Positions 10,146 to 19,233 of a stretch of 64,000 nucleotides of DNA are shown piece after piece. Both the position numbers and the translations under genes were made by a program. The stretch is from Betaproteobacteria bacterium (GTDB lineage: Bacteria; Pseudomonadota; Gammaproteobacteria; Burkholderiales; Rhodocyclaceae). Under the pieces are notes generated by a model. The model worked only from the letters and a program-made list of their open reading frames with translations, searched no databases and was not told the DNA's origin. The first letter of the stretch is position 1. Each line of letters starts with the position of its first letter. The stretch is taken from positions 1 to 64,000 of the forward strand of contig JADIYD010000009.1 of assembly GCA_016705475.1 (NCBI GenBank), in the 5' to 3' direction.

Positions 10146-10946
10146 TCAGTTTCGGCGGCGGACGTTAAGCAGGCCGAGCAGTGCAATGCCAACCAACGCA
10201 AGCGAGCCCGGCTCTGGCACGGAGAGGGTGGCTTGGGCGGCCACCCCGCGGGCTGTCAGCGAAAAATTGTCGATGGCTAGGCCGTCGTCGAAGCTGTTGG
10301 CATCGATATCAATCCAGCGTATCCAGAAGCTGCCATTGTCGGCGATGTTCAGGCCCGTAACGCTGGCGCTTATCGTCGCTTGATTGGCTGCACCGTTTCC
10401 GTCCTTTGCACCGACTGTGCTTGTGTTGGGCGTTACGAAATCCAGGGCGCTGACGTCAATGTAGGTGCCGGCGGTCAGTGACGTGGCGTCAGTGCTGTAT
10501 TGAAAGGCCAGGCGATCAGCGCGGTTGCTGGTGCCCAGGCGCCATCGCTCGCCTATGTAGGCGATGTCGAGCAGGGTGATAGTCGTGCCGGTGTTGTTGA
10601 AAAACTCTGCGCCAATGGTTGGAGCAAGCGTGCCACTGCGCAGGCTACCCAGTGCGCGGTCTGTTGAGCCAACTGCACCGTAGCTGTAGATATCGCCGGT
10701 GGTGCTGGTGCCCGTATCGACGCCATACTGTTCGTTATCGCGGCTGCCGCCGCCCGATTCGGTGATGACCCAGCCGGTGGGCAGATTGGCGTTGCTTGTC
10801 GAGCCGGCTGAATTGCTCAGCGTATCGAAATCTTGTGTGTACGCGCTGCCCAGAGCGATCAGGCTTATGGGAGCGGCATGTGCACCGCAGGCAGCGGATA
10901 AGCCCAAGGCAATCATAGTAACGATAATGACCGTATTTTTGCGCAC
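10146..10946 (-). CDS. PEP-CTERM sorted secreted protein
   Basis: A secreted protein of 266 residues. GTG at 10946 is chosen because AAGGAGGG lies seven bases upstream and the signal peptide (VIIVTMIALGLSAACGAHA) begins right there. The body is Ser/Thr/Gly/Asn-rich, beta-type and without recognisable catalytic motifs. The C-terminus has the sorting signal VPEPGSLALVGIALLGLL followed by VRRRN, i.e. PEP motif, hydrophobic helix and basic tail. Such proteins are processed by exosortase (EpsH/XrtA) and linked to exopolysaccharide and floc formation. No exosortase gene is in the window. It is a single gene. Confidence 0.85.
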   Translation of the reverse strand: MRKNTVIIVTMIALGLSAACGAHAAPISLIALGSAYTQDFDTLSNSAGSTSNANLPTGWVITESGGGSRDNEQYGVDTGTSTTGDIYSYGAVGSTDRALGSLRSGTLAPTIGAEFFNNTGTTITLLDIAYIGERWRLGTSNRADRLAFQYSTDATSLTAGTYIDVSALDFVTPNTSTVGAKDGNGAANQATISASVTGLNIADNGSFWIRWIDIDANSFDDGLAIDNFSLTARGVAAQATLSVPEPGSLALVGIALLGLLNVRRRN

Positions 10947-11197
10947 CGATAACCCTCCTTGATCTGTCCGGATCCATGTATTCGGATGCCGGTAAACTGA
11001 ATTTCATATTTTTTGCTGAAGTTTTCATGCAGTGTAGATTCGTGGCATTTTGGCGCCTGTGAAATACTTCGCGGCGCAGGGGATTTGGTCGGCGCGTCAG
11101 ACTGCAAGGCAGTGGCATAAACTGTCGGTTGCCAAGATCGACCAAAAAAAGCCAGATCTGAAATACCGTTCCCAACAAGCCTCCCGGAGTTGCCTGA

Positions 11198-11950
11198 ATG
11201 GCGTCACCATCCTCCGCACACTTCACACAAAATTCTCCCGGGCCGCTTGCGGCTTCGTACCAACTGCTGGTCGTGACCGCGCCGGCGTGGAAGAGCGGCG
11301 CCGGACAGTTGCTGCGTTTCGAGCGTGCGCTTTGTGATGACGCATGGAAAGCGGTCGGTGCCGCGCTGCCCGTCAGTCTGGGCAGGAACGGGATGGCCTG
11401 GGGTCGCGGCTTGCACCCGAGCATGAGCGGGGTCGAGAAGATCGAAGGCGACGGCTGCGCGCCGGCCGGCATTTTTGCCGTCACGGCCCTGTTCGGTGCT
11501 GCTCCGGCCGACAGCAGCCTGGCCCGAGCCGCGAAATTGCCCTACCTGCCGGCGATGCCAAACCTCAAGGCCATCGACGACCCGGCTTCAGCGTATTACA
11601 ACCGGATCGTCGATCAATCTGCCATCAGGCCTGACTGGGCCTCGTGCGAGGACATGCTGCGGGATGACGAGCGCTATGCCGTCGGCGCCGTCGTCGCCCA
11701 CAACGCCGGGCCGGTAGTGCCGGGCGCGGGGTCATGCATCTTTCTCCATGTCCGGGCGGGCGAAGGCGTACCGACGGCCGGGTGCACGGCGATGGCGCTG
11801 GCCGACATGATGGCCTTGGCCGCCTGGCTTGACGGCGCAGCCAAGCCCTTGCTTGTTCAGTTGCCGCAGGCCGAATACGACGCCCGGCGCGCGGCCTGGG
11901 GGCTGCCTGCCCTGACGACTTGCGGTGACAGTAGCCGGTCAGCCGGCTAG
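11198..11950 (+). CDS. YkuD-family L,D-transpeptidase-like protein
   Basis: A protein of 250 residues with the L,D-transpeptidase catalytic signature: a conserved His in IFLHVRAGEG and, after the usual gap, the Cys in PTAGCTAM, near residues 183-200. Upstream, GIFAVTALFGAAP and the region around YYNRIVD fit the YkuD fold of the single-domain type. No clear signal peptide is seen at the chosen ATG, so either the start is elsewhere or export is non-classical. These enzymes cross-link peptidoglycan stem peptides or attach lipoproteins. The next gene starts 33 bases downstream on the same strand. Confidence 0.7.
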   Translation: MASPSSAHFTQNSPGPLAASYQLLVVTAPAWKSGAGQLLRFERALCDDAWKAVGAALPVSLGRNGMAWGRGLHPSMSGVEKIEGDGCAPAGIFAVTALFGAAPADSSLARAAKLPYLPAMPNLKAIDDPASAYYNRIVDQSAIRPDWASCEDMLRDDERYAVGAVVAHNAGPVVPGAGSCIFLHVRAGEGVPTAGCTAMALADMMALAAWLDGAAKPLLVQLPQAEYDARRAAWGLPALTTCGDSSRSAG

Positions 11951-11983
11951 ACTGATCGCCTCTCAACCCGCCGTCAGCCGCCT

Positions 11984-13228
11984 GTGCTCAATAAAATCTG
12001 GGTCGCCTTCATCCTCGTCGGCTTCGTTGCCGCGGTGGCGCAGTTGCTGCAGGGCGACCTCGATATTTTCACGCGTGTGCTGACCGGCTTGTTCGATACG
12101 GCCAAGACCGGCTTCGACATCTCGCTTGGCCTGGTCGGCATCATGAGCCTGTGGCTGGGCATCATGAAAATCGGCGAAAGGGGTGGGCTCATCGAACTCT
12201 TCAGCCGCCTCGTCGCCCCCTTCTTCCGCCGCGTTTTTCCCGACATTCCGGCCGGCCATCCGGCCAGCGGCAGCATCGTCATGAACGCCAGCGCCAACAT
12301 GCTCGGCCTCGACAACGCGGCAACGCCGCTCGGCCTCAAAGCCATGCGCGAGCTGCAGGAAATCAATCCGCAGAAGGATACGGCGAGCAACCCGATGATC
12401 ATGTTCCTGGTGCTCAACACGGCGGGCATCACGCTGATCCCCACCACGGTCATCGCCATTCGCCAGAGCATCGCGCTCAAACAGGGGCTTGTCGGCTTCA
12501 ATGCGGCCGATATCTTTCTGCCAACCCTGCTCGGCACCTTCGTTTCCTTCTGCGCCGGGCTGATCGCCGTCGCTATCTGGCAGCGCATCAACCTCTTTTG
12601 CAAACCCGTGCTGAGCTTCTTCGCCGGTTTCGCGGCGCTCATGGCCGGCCTGTATTTCTGGCTGGCCGGCATGCCGCCCGAGCAGATGGCGCAAATGATC
12701 GGCCTGCTCGGCAGCGGCTTGATCGTCTCGATCATCGTGCTTTTCGTCGCCGTGGCAGCGTGGCGCGGTATCGACGTTTACGAAAGCTTCGTCGACGGCG
12801 CCAAGGAAGGTTTTGGCGTCGCCGTGCAGATCATTCCCTACCTCGTCGCCATGCTCGTCGCCATCTCGGTCTTTCGTACCACGGGCTGCATGGACTACCT
12901 CATCGGCGCCATCCGCAGCGTCGTGCTGGCGCTGGGGCTGAACGACGATTTCGTCCCGGCCCTGCCAGTCGGCCTCATGAAAACCCTCTCCGGTAGCGGC
13001 GCGCGTGGCCTCATGGTCGACGTCATGACCACCTACGGCGTCGACTCCTTCCAGGGCAAACTCGCCGCCATCATCCAGGGGTCGACGGAAACCACTTTCT
13101 ACGTGCTGGCCGTCTATTTCGGCAGTGTCGGCATCACCAAGACCCGCTACGCCCTGGCCGGCGGCCTCATCGCCGATGCAGTCGGGCTGGTCGGCGCCAT
13201 CCTGATCGGTTACGCGTTTTTCCACTAA
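11984..13228 (+). CDS. Spore maturation protein-like membrane protein, SpmA-SpmB fusion
   Basis: A protein of 414 residues with about ten membrane helices, beginning at a GTG. The first half resembles SpmA (FDTAKTGFDISLGLVGIMSLWLG, ASANMLGLDNAATPLGLKAM) and the second half SpmB (VDGAKEGFGVAVQIIPYLVAML, GSTETTFYVLAVYFGSVG). Both halves are nucleoside-recognition (Gate) domain proteins. In Bacillus the two are separate; a single fused protein is common in non-sporulating proteobacteria, where the role is unknown and may be small-molecule transport. It lies 33 bases after the L,D-transpeptidase gene, which hints at a link with the cell wall. Confidence 0.8.
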   Translation: MLNKIWVAFILVGFVAAVAQLLQGDLDIFTRVLTGLFDTAKTGFDISLGLVGIMSLWLGIMKIGERGGLIELFSRLVAPFFRRVFPDIPAGHPASGSIVMNASANMLGLDNAATPLGLKAMRELQEINPQKDTASNPMIMFLVLNTAGITLIPTTVIAIRQSIALKQGLVGFNAADIFLPTLLGTFVSFCAGLIAVAIWQRINLFCKPVLSFFAGFAALMAGLYFWLAGMPPEQMAQMIGLLGSGLIVSIIVLFVAVAAWRGIDVYESFVDGAKEGFGVAVQIIPYLVAMLVAISVFRTTGCMDYLIGAIRSVVLALGLNDDFVPALPVGLMKTLSGSGARGLMVDVMTTYGVDSFQGKLAAIIQGSTETTFYVLAVYFGSVGITKTRYALAGGLIADAVGLVGAILIGYAFFH

Positions 13229-13312
13229 GGGGCTTAACAAGGCGGCGATTCCCCGCTAGAATCGCGCCCCTTCGCCGACGTACGAAGCACGCAAACATCT
13301 CCGGATGTCGCA

Positions 13313-13397
13313 GCCTTGGTGGTGAAATTGGTAGACACGCTATCTTGAGGGGGTAGTGGCGCAAGCTGTGCGAGTTCGAGTCTCGCCCAAGGCACCA
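13313..13397 (+). tRNA. leuU: tRNA-Leu (anticodon GAG)
   Basis: 85 bases including the encoded CCA. The acceptor stem GCCTTGG pairs with CCAAGGC. The anticodon stem CTATC/GGTAG encloses the loop TTGAGGG, giving anticodon GAG. A long variable arm typical of leucine tRNA follows (GTGGCGCAAGCTGTGC), then the T arm GAGTTCGAGTCTC. It reads leucine CUC/CUU codons and stands alone. Confidence 0.95.
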
Positions 13398-13437
13398 AAT
13401 GCTTTACGACGTCGGCCGCTGGCTTTTCGCTTCGATT

Positions 13438-13473
13438 CCACGGTCAACCGGAAAAATCGGCGAAAATTGAAAA
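13438..13473 (+). repeat. Dispersed 36-bp intergenic repeat, copy 4 (close to consensus)
   Basis: CCACGGTCAACCGGAAAAAT then CGGCGAAAATTGAAA, between tRNA-Leu and the pseudouridine synthase gene. This copy is used as the reference for the family. Confidence 0.75.
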
Positions 13474-13501
13474 CCTCACCAGCCCGCAATAGCGCACCTT
13501 C

Positions 13502-14077
13502 GTGTCTTCCATAGTCTTTTTCAACAAGCCCTACGGTGTTCTCAGCCAGTTCACGCCGGAAGGCAAGTGGCGGGCGCTGGATGAATTCATTCCGGTCAAG
13601 GGCGTCTACGTCGCCGGGCGGCTCGATGCCGACAGCGAGGGGCTGCTGATCCTGACTGATGACGGCAAGTTGCAGGCGAAGATTGCCGACCCCAAGCACA
13701 AGCTCGAAAAAACCTACTGGGCGCAGGTTGAGGGTGTGCCGGACGAGGCGGCGCTCGACAAACTGCGCGCCGGCATCCCGCTCTCCGACTTCACCGCCAA
13801 GCCGGCGAAGGCCCGCTTGATGGCCGAGCCGCCAGGCCTTTGGCAACGAGATCCGCCGATTCGCTTTCGCGCGGCGATTCCGACTTCATGGCTCGAAATA
13901 CGCATTTCCGAGGGCAAGAACCGCCAGGTAAGGCGCATGACAGCGGCCATCGGTTATCCTACGCTCCGTTTGATCAGGGCCGCTATCGGGGCGGCGACGC
14001 TGGACGGTCTGGCGCTTGGGCAGTGGCAAAAGGTCGACGGCAGTTACCAGGATTTGCAAGGAAGATTCAATGAATAA
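13502..14077 (+). CDS. rluE: 23S rRNA pseudouridine synthase, RsuA/RluE type
   Basis: A protein of 191 residues starting at GTG 13502. It has the catalytic motif GRLDADSEGLLILT, in which the Asp forms the covalent intermediate with uridine. The C-terminal motif EGKNRQVRRM is also present. There is no N-terminal S4 domain, and this length fits the short RluE branch, which modifies one uridine (U2457 in E. coli) of 23S rRNA. The assignment to RluE rather than another RsuA-family member rests on length. It overlaps the next gene by eight bases, so the two are translationally coupled. Confidence 0.82.
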   Translation: MSSIVFFNKPYGVLSQFTPEGKWRALDEFIPVKGVYVAGRLDADSEGLLILTDDGKLQAKIADPKHKLEKTYWAQVEGVPDEAALDKLRAGIPLSDFTAKPAKARLMAEPPGLWQRDPPIRFRAAIPTSWLEIRISEGKNRQVRRMTAAIGYPTLRLIRAAIGAATLDGLALGQWQKVDGSYQDLQGRFNE

Positions 14078-14513
14078 GACACTCGTTGGCGCGTTGCTCG
14101 GCTTGGTCGTCAGCGCCGCCGCCTGGGCGCAGAGCGCCATGCCGGTCATGGAACTGAGCGCCGGATTCCACCGCATCGAGGCCGAAGTGGCGGCCAATGA
14201 TCAGAATCGTCAGGTCGGCCTCATGAATCGCAAGGCCATGCCGACGCAGCGTGGCATGCTCTTCGTGTTCACCCACGAAAACACCCACTGCATGTGGATG
14301 CGCAACACGCTGCTGCCGCTCTCTGTCGCCTTCCTGGATGAAGACGGCAAGATCATCAACATCGAGGACATGCAGCCGCAAACCGAAGACAATCACTGCG
14401 CCCGTCGCCCGGCCCGTTACGCGCTGGAAATGAACCTCGGCTGGTTCGCCCAGCGCGGCATCAAGCCCGGTGTCAAACTCGGCGGTCTCGACAAGGCGCC
14501 GCGTCCCCAATAA
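14070..14513 (+). CDS. DUF192 family secreted protein
   Basis: A protein of 147 residues with a signal peptide (MNKTLVGALLGLVVSAAAWA-QS). The DUF192 signature follows: VGLMNRKAMP, GMLFVF and CMWMRNTLLPLSVAFLDEDG, ending LGWFAQRGIKPGV. The role of this small periplasmic family is not established. The ATG at 14070 lies inside the end of the upstream gene after AAGGAAG. The stop overlaps the first base of ubiC. Confidence 0.85.
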   Translation: MNKTLVGALLGLVVSAAAWAQSAMPVMELSAGFHRIEAEVAANDQNRQVGLMNRKAMPTQRGMLFVFTHENTHCMWMRNTLLPLSVAFLDEDGKIINIEDMQPQTEDNHCARRPARYALEMNLGWFAQRGIKPGVKLGGLDKAPRPQ

Positions 14514-15046
14514 TGCTTCCAAACAAATGGCGCGCCCGCCCGAAAGGCGGACCGCTTGACCCAGCTCTGGCCTCGTGGCTGTGCGAACCAGGCTCGTTGA
14601 CAGCACGTTGCCTGCGCAACAGCAGTGAATTTCGCGTCCGTCTGCTACGTTATGAAAAAGAACAAGCGCTGGCCGACGAAGGTATACGCTTGAATCAATC
14701 GCGACACCCGGCCTGGGTACGCGAAGTGGCACTGGAATGCGACGGTATTCCTGTCATCTTTGCCCACACCACGCTGTCGACCGCCAGCAATGGCCGTTTG
14801 AGCCAATGGCTTTCCCGGCTCGGCAGCAACTCGCTCGGCTCGCTGCTGTTCACTCACCCCGGATTCCGCCGTAACCATATCGAGTATCGTCGACTCGACA
14901 AGCGTCACCCGCTCTTTCAGCGCGCTGCCGCGCTCGGTACAACCGGCGATATCCTGTGGGCGCGCCGCTCCCTGCATCGCCTGGGAAACCAACAGGTACT
15001 CGTCACGGAGGTTTTTCTGCCGTCGGTGGTTTTGCTTGCTGACTGA
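14513..15046 (+). CDS. ubiC: Chorismate pyruvate-lyase UbiC
   Basis: A protein of 177 residues. UbiC cleaves chorismate to 4-hydroxybenzoate and pyruvate, the first committed step of ubiquinone synthesis. Supporting features are the substrate-binding phrase FRVRLLRYEK, REVALECDGIPVIFAHT with the Arg expected to bind chorismate, and LGSLLFTHPGFRRNHIEY. The C-terminal LVTEVFLPS matches the family end. Its start overlaps the DUF192 stop by one base. No ubiA is seen downstream. Confidence 0.85.
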   Translation: MLPNKWRARPKGGPLDPALASWLCEPGSLTARCLRNSSEFRVRLLRYEKEQALADEGIRLNQSRHPAWVREVALECDGIPVIFAHTTLSTASNGRLSQWLSRLGSNSLGSLLFTHPGFRRNHIEYRRLDKRHPLFQRAAALGTTGDILWARRSLHRLGNQQVLVTEVFLPSVVLLAD

Positions 15047-15118
15047 GTGCCACATTGCCCGGCCAGGCGAGTTTTCTGCAATTCGCCGCGAAAGCTTTGC
15101 CAGTTCTATAATGTAGTG

Positions 15119-16144
15119 ATGATTTTTCGTAAATTTCTGGCAATAATGCTGATGTCGTTGCTGCTTGCGGCCGCTTTTTGGGGCGTGCGCAGCAATAATC
15201 CTGCGGACAAAGCCGCGGTCAGCCTGGAGAAACCATCGCTGCAGAGTACGCTCTCGGGCTCCGGTCCCTTGCTGCCTCTGCCACCAGTACCAGACTTGCC
15301 GGCGGACAAGGTCGCGCTCGGCAAGCGTCTTTTCTTCGACAAACGCCTTTCCCACGACGATACGATTGCCTGCGCGACCTGCCACCGGCTCGACAGTGGC
15401 GGCAGTGACCGTCTGCCAGCTTCGGTCGGCTTTGAAGGGCGCAAAGGGGGTGTCAATGCACCGACGGTATTCAACAGCAGCCTCAATTTTGTCCAGTTCT
15501 GGGATGGCCGCGCCGCCAGCCTCGAAGAGCAGGCCGCCGGGCCGGTGCACAATCCGCTCGAAATGGCGTCGAATTGGGCCGAAGTCATTCCCAAGCTGAA
15601 CCGTGACGAAAATTATCGTCAGGAATTCAGCCGAATCTACAAGCAGGGCATGACCGGAGACACGATCGTCGATGCCATCGCCACCTTCGAGCGCACCCTT
15701 CTGACGCCGAACAGCCGTTTCGATCGCTTTCTGCGCGGTGAAAAGGATGCACTCGACCCGCTCGAGCGCTCTGGTTACCAGCGGTTTCTCAACTACGGCT
15801 GCGCCAGTTGCCATCAGGGCGCCGGCGTCGGTGGCAACATGTTCCAGCGCTTTGGCGTGATGGGCAGTTACCTCAAGGAGGATGCCGGTCGCAAGTCTGA
15901 CCTCGGCCGTTTCAATGTTTCCGGCCTCGATCGCGACAAGAATGTCTTCAAGGTGCCCAGCTTGCGCAATGTCGACGTTACGCCGCCATACTTCCATGAT
16001 GGCTCGGCGCAGTCGCTTGAGGATGCCGTGATCGCCATGGGGCGCTACCAGTTGGGGCGCGAATTATCCGACGAGGATATCAAGGCGCTGACCGCCTTCC
16101 TCAAAACAATGACAGGCGAATGGGAAGGGAGGCTGCTGCAATGA
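15119..16144 (+). CDS. Di-heme cytochrome c peroxidase, MauG/CcpA family
   Basis: A protein of 341 residues. An N-terminal hydrophobic segment (MIFRKFLAIMLMSLLLAAAFWGV) anchors or exports it. Two heme c sites are visible: CATCH near residue 83 and CASCH near residue 225. The family phrases KRLFFDKRLSHDDTIAC, NAPTVFNSS, FWDGRA and KVPSLRNVDVTPPYFHDGS are present. Members reduce hydrogen peroxide in the periplasm or carry out MauG-like oxidations. ATG 15119 is preferred because it begins the signal segment. The stop overlaps the start of the GGDEF-EAL gene in ATGA, so the two are translationally coupled. Confidence 0.85.
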   Translation: MIFRKFLAIMLMSLLLAAAFWGVRSNNPADKAAVSLEKPSLQSTLSGSGPLLPLPPVPDLPADKVALGKRLFFDKRLSHDDTIACATCHRLDSGGSDRLPASVGFEGRKGGVNAPTVFNSSLNFVQFWDGRAASLEEQAAGPVHNPLEMASNWAEVIPKLNRDENYRQEFSRIYKQGMTGDTIVDAIATFERTLLTPNSRFDRFLRGEKDALDPLERSGYQRFLNYGCASCHQGAGVGGNMFQRFGVMGSYLKEDAGRKSDLGRFNVSGLDRDKNVFKVPSLRNVDVTPPYFHDGSAQSLEDAVIAMGRYQLGRELSDEDIKALTAFLKTMTGEWEGRLLQ

Positions 16145-19140
16145 GCCTTCCTGAATCATTGCTCGGTGTGCCGCCGAAATATTTCCGGCAGAGTCTTGCC
16201 TTCTTCGTCGTCATCTTCGTCGCGGTCCTGTCCTGGCTGTTTTTCCGTGCCGAAAATGTGTCGCCGGAAGTGCACTTTGCCTACACGCAGAAACTGCGTG
16301 ATCTGGGCGAACTCGATGCGCGCGTTGATGGCCAAATTCTGGCCAATCGCCTGGAGCAGGTGCGTAATTACGATGCGCTTACCGGCTACATGCAACGAAT
16401 CGAGTTGCTTGCTAAGGAAGTGAGTGAAGCCCCGGGCTTCCTCGCCCGTGAGGATCGCACGGTCGTCGTTTCTGCCGCGGAAAATCTCTCCGCTGCGATG
16501 AACCGCAAGGCTGCGATGGTTGACCAGTTCAAGCGGGATAATGCCGTCTTGCGTAACTCGATCTCATACTTTCCAATTGCAACCTCGACGTTCCTCGATA
16601 CTCCGCGGCAGCCCCCGCTGCAAGTCGGCCTGCGCGATTCGGTCGGAAAATATGCGCGTGAGGTTCTGGCTTTGGCACATACACCAAGCGAAGAACGTGG
16701 TGAGCGTGTCAGCTCTGTTCGTAAAGAACTGGCCACGTTGTCCGAAGGATCGCCACAGAAAACGCTGGTCGACAACATAATTCTTCACGGCGACACCATC
16801 GGCGAGCGGATCCGGTCACTCGATGCATTGATGATCGACATCAGCAAGCTGCGTAGCAACGAAATTCTGGAAAAACTGACCGGCAACTATGCCGCCGGGC
16901 ACGTCGGCGCGCATATGGTCGCCACTCGCTACCGGATGGCGCTTTACGGGCTGGCGATCCTGCTATCCGCGTTCCTGGCTTTCCTGTTTTTCCGGCTCGA
17001 TCAGGCTCGTCGCTCGCTGGCCAAAGCCAACCGTGAACTGAGTGATCGCTATGCCGCGCAACTTGCCGTGGAAAAACAGCTCACCCTGCACGCCACCGCG
17101 TTCCGCAATGCCCACGACGGCATAACGCTGACTGATGCGTCCGGCAATATCCTTGACGTCAACCCGGCGTTCTCGCGTATCACTGGCTGGGAACGCAGTG
17201 AAGTGATCGGGCGCAATCCGCGTGTCCTGAAATCCGGTCGCCATGACCTCGAGTTCTATCAGGCGATGTGGAAGAGCATCAACGAAACCGACAGTTGGCG
17301 TGGTGAAATCTGGAATCGCAACAAATACGGTGAGGTTTACCCGGAACTGCTGGCGATTTCGGCTGTGCGCGACAGTGCGGGTGTTCTTACCAATTTTGTA
17401 GCTGTCTTTTCTGATATCGGCCGTCTGAAGGCGCAGGAGTCGCAGCTCACGCAGATGGCCTACTACGATCCGCTGACCGAGTTGCCGAACCGCACCCTGC
17501 TCGCCGACCGTCTCATCCAGGGTATCGCCCAGACCCGCCGGACGACATCGCTGATGGCCATCTGCTATCTCGATCTGGACGGCTTCAAGCCGGTTAACGA
17601 CACCTGGGGCCATGGTGCGGGTGATATGGTGCTCATCGAAATTGCCAACCGCATGCGCCAGATCATGCGCGGCGGCGATACCGTTGCGCGCCTCGGCGGT
17701 GACGAGTTCGTCCTGCTCCTGCTGGGCTTTGCCAGCGAGGCCGAATGCTGCGAGGCTGTTCGTCGTCTGCAAGCCAAGATCGCCCTGCCGCTCACTGTTT
17801 TGCCCGATTCGATCAGTATCTCGGCCAGTGTAGGCGTAACCCTCTTTCCGAATGACGACCAGGATCCGGATACCCTGCTGCGCCACGCCGACCAGGCCAT
17901 GTATCGTGCCAAGCAGGCCGGCAAGAACTGCTATCAGATTTTCGACGCCGAGCAGGATCGCCACTCGCGCAGTCGTCGCGATCATGTGAACCGCATCCGT
18001 CAGGCGCTCGACGATCACGAATTCGTCCTCTACTATCAGCCCAAGGTCAACATGCGCCTTGGAAAGGTGACCGGAGCCGAGGCGCTGATCCGCTGGAACC
18101 ACCCGGAGCGCGGCATCCTCGCACCGAGCGAATTCCTCCCGCTGATCAACGACGACGTGATGGTCAAGCTGATTGGCGACTGGGTCATCGAAGTGGTTCT
18201 CGGGCAGATGGAGGTGTGGGCCGCGCAAGGCCTCAATCTGACGGTCAGCGTCAATGTCGCCAGCAAACAGCTGCAGGCCCCGGAGTTCGTCGAGAAGCTC
18301 AAGGCGGCGCTGTTTCTCCATCCAACAGTAGCGCATCTGCTGGAAATGGAGATTCTCGAAACTGCGGCCCTCGAGGATGTAGCCAAAACCTCGCGCGTCA
18401 TCGACGAATGCCGTGCCCTCGGCGTGCGCTTCTCGCTTGATGACTTTGGTACAGGCTATTCATCGCTGACCTACCTCAAGCGTTTGCCTGCTGAAATCAT
18501 CAAGATCGACCAGAGCTTTGTCCGCGAAATCCTCAGTGACTACAACAATCTGGTGATCGTTCAGGGCGTGATCAGCCTGGCCAGTGCCTTCCAGCGCGAG
18601 ATCATCGCGGAAGGCGTCGAAACCATCGAGCATGGTCGCCTGCTGCTCCAACTCAACTGCGATCATGCCCAGGGCTACGGCATTGCCAAGCCGATGGCGG
18701 CCGACAAGGTCGTCGAATGGGTGCGGCAATGGCAACCCGACCCGCTGTGGATTGAGATCAGCGGCCTCTACTGGGATGCCGCCGATTATCCGATGCTGAT
18801 CGCCGAAATCCAGCTCCGCAATTGGGTCAGCCAGATTGTTTATGCTGCCAATGAGGGGCAACCGGCTCTCCGTTCGCACCTCGACGATCCGACCAAATGC
18901 GAATTCGGCCAATGGTATTTCGGTGATACCAGGCGCCGCTATGAAATCCACCCGGTCTTCGCCGAAATCGACCGCCCGCACAAGCGCATTCACGAAATAG
19001 CTTGCCAGATCGACAACTGCTGGCGCGATGGAAAGATCGAGGCGGCCCGGGCGTATCTCCCGGAACTCCTCGCAGCGCGCGACGAGACACTGGCACTGCT
19101 TCTGCAGTTGCAACGCCTGGTCGGTGTTCGCCGGAGCTAG
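16141..19140 (+). CDS. Membrane diguanylate cyclase/phosphodiesterase with N-terminal sensor, PAS, GGDEF, EAL and CZB-like domains
   Basis: A protein of 999 residues. The order is: membrane helix (about 20-38), a periplasmic helical sensor (about 45-270, DAHL-like by the LDARVDGQIL and YDAL phrases), a second helix (about 270-290), a PAS domain (about 320-425), GGDEF with intact LGGDEF (519-523), EAL with intact EALIRW (about 647) and DDFGTGYSSL, and a C-terminal CZB-like zinc domain with C-EFGQWYFG and two late His (PHKRIH). The first zinc His of CZB appears to be Asn (LRNW, about 892). Both cyclase and phosphodiesterase sites look complete, so c-di-GMP could be made or broken down. It is coupled to the peroxidase gene upstream. 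Confidence 0.88.
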   Translation: MSLPESLLGVPPKYFRQSLAFFVVIFVAVLSWLFFRAENVSPEVHFAYTQKLRDLGELDARVDGQILANRLEQVRNYDALTGYMQRIELLAKEVSEAPGFLAREDRTVVVSAAENLSAAMNRKAAMVDQFKRDNAVLRNSISYFPIATSTFLDTPRQPPLQVGLRDSVGKYAREVLALAHTPSEERGERVSSVRKELATLSEGSPQKTLVDNIILHGDTIGERIRSLDALMIDISKLRSNEILEKLTGNYAAGHVGAHMVATRYRMALYGLAILLSAFLAFLFFRLDQARRSLAKANRELSDRYAAQLAVEKQLTLHATAFRNAHDGITLTDASGNILDVNPAFSRITGWERSEVIGRNPRVLKSGRHDLEFYQAMWKSINETDSWRGEIWNRNKYGEVYPELLAISAVRDSAGVLTNFVAVFSDIGRLKAQESQLTQMAYYDPLTELPNRTLLADRLIQGIAQTRRTTSLMAICYLDLDGFKPVNDTWGHGAGDMVLIEIANRMRQIMRGGDTVARLGGDEFVLLLLGFASEAECCEAVRRLQAKIALPLTVLPDSISISASVGVTLFPNDDQDPDTLLRHADQAMYRAKQAGKNCYQIFDAEQDRHSRSRRDHVNRIRQALDDHEFVLYYQPKVNMRLGKVTGAEALIRWNHPERGILAPSEFLPLINDDVMVKLIGDWVIEVVLGQMEVWAAQGLNLTVSVNVASKQLQAPEFVEKLKAALFLHPTVAHLLEMEILETAALEDVAKTSRVIDECRALGVRFSLDDFGTGYSSLTYLKRLPAEIIKIDQSFVREILSDYNNLVIVQGVISLASAFQREIIAEGVETIEHGRLLLQLNCDHAQGYGIAKPMAADKVVEWVRQWQPDPLWIEISGLYWDAADYPMLIAEIQLRNWVSQIVYAANEGQPALRSHLDDPTKCEFGQWYFGDTRRRYEIHPVFAEIDRPHKRIHEIACQIDNCWRDGKIEAARAYLPELLAARDETLALLLQLQRLVGVRRS

Positions 19141-19233
19141 TCAGGCAGCCGTACCAAGGTGCCTTTCCCGTGCCCGGGACTGGGCGGGTGAAGCAGGGGC
19201 GGTGTGATGCCGGATTCAGGTTTTCCCTGCGGT

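Noticed and set aside
11963..13240. Long minus-strand open frame opposite the SpmA-SpmB fusion
   Set aside because: Asp/His/Glu-rich product without any family motif; a shadow of the membrane protein on the plus strand.
16141..19140. LapD-type c-di-GMP receptor for the Lap adhesin
   Set aside because: Its GGDEF and EAL motifs are intact, it has PAS and CZB-like domains, and it is 30 kb from the adhesin locus; LapD has degenerate motifs and a HAMP domain.
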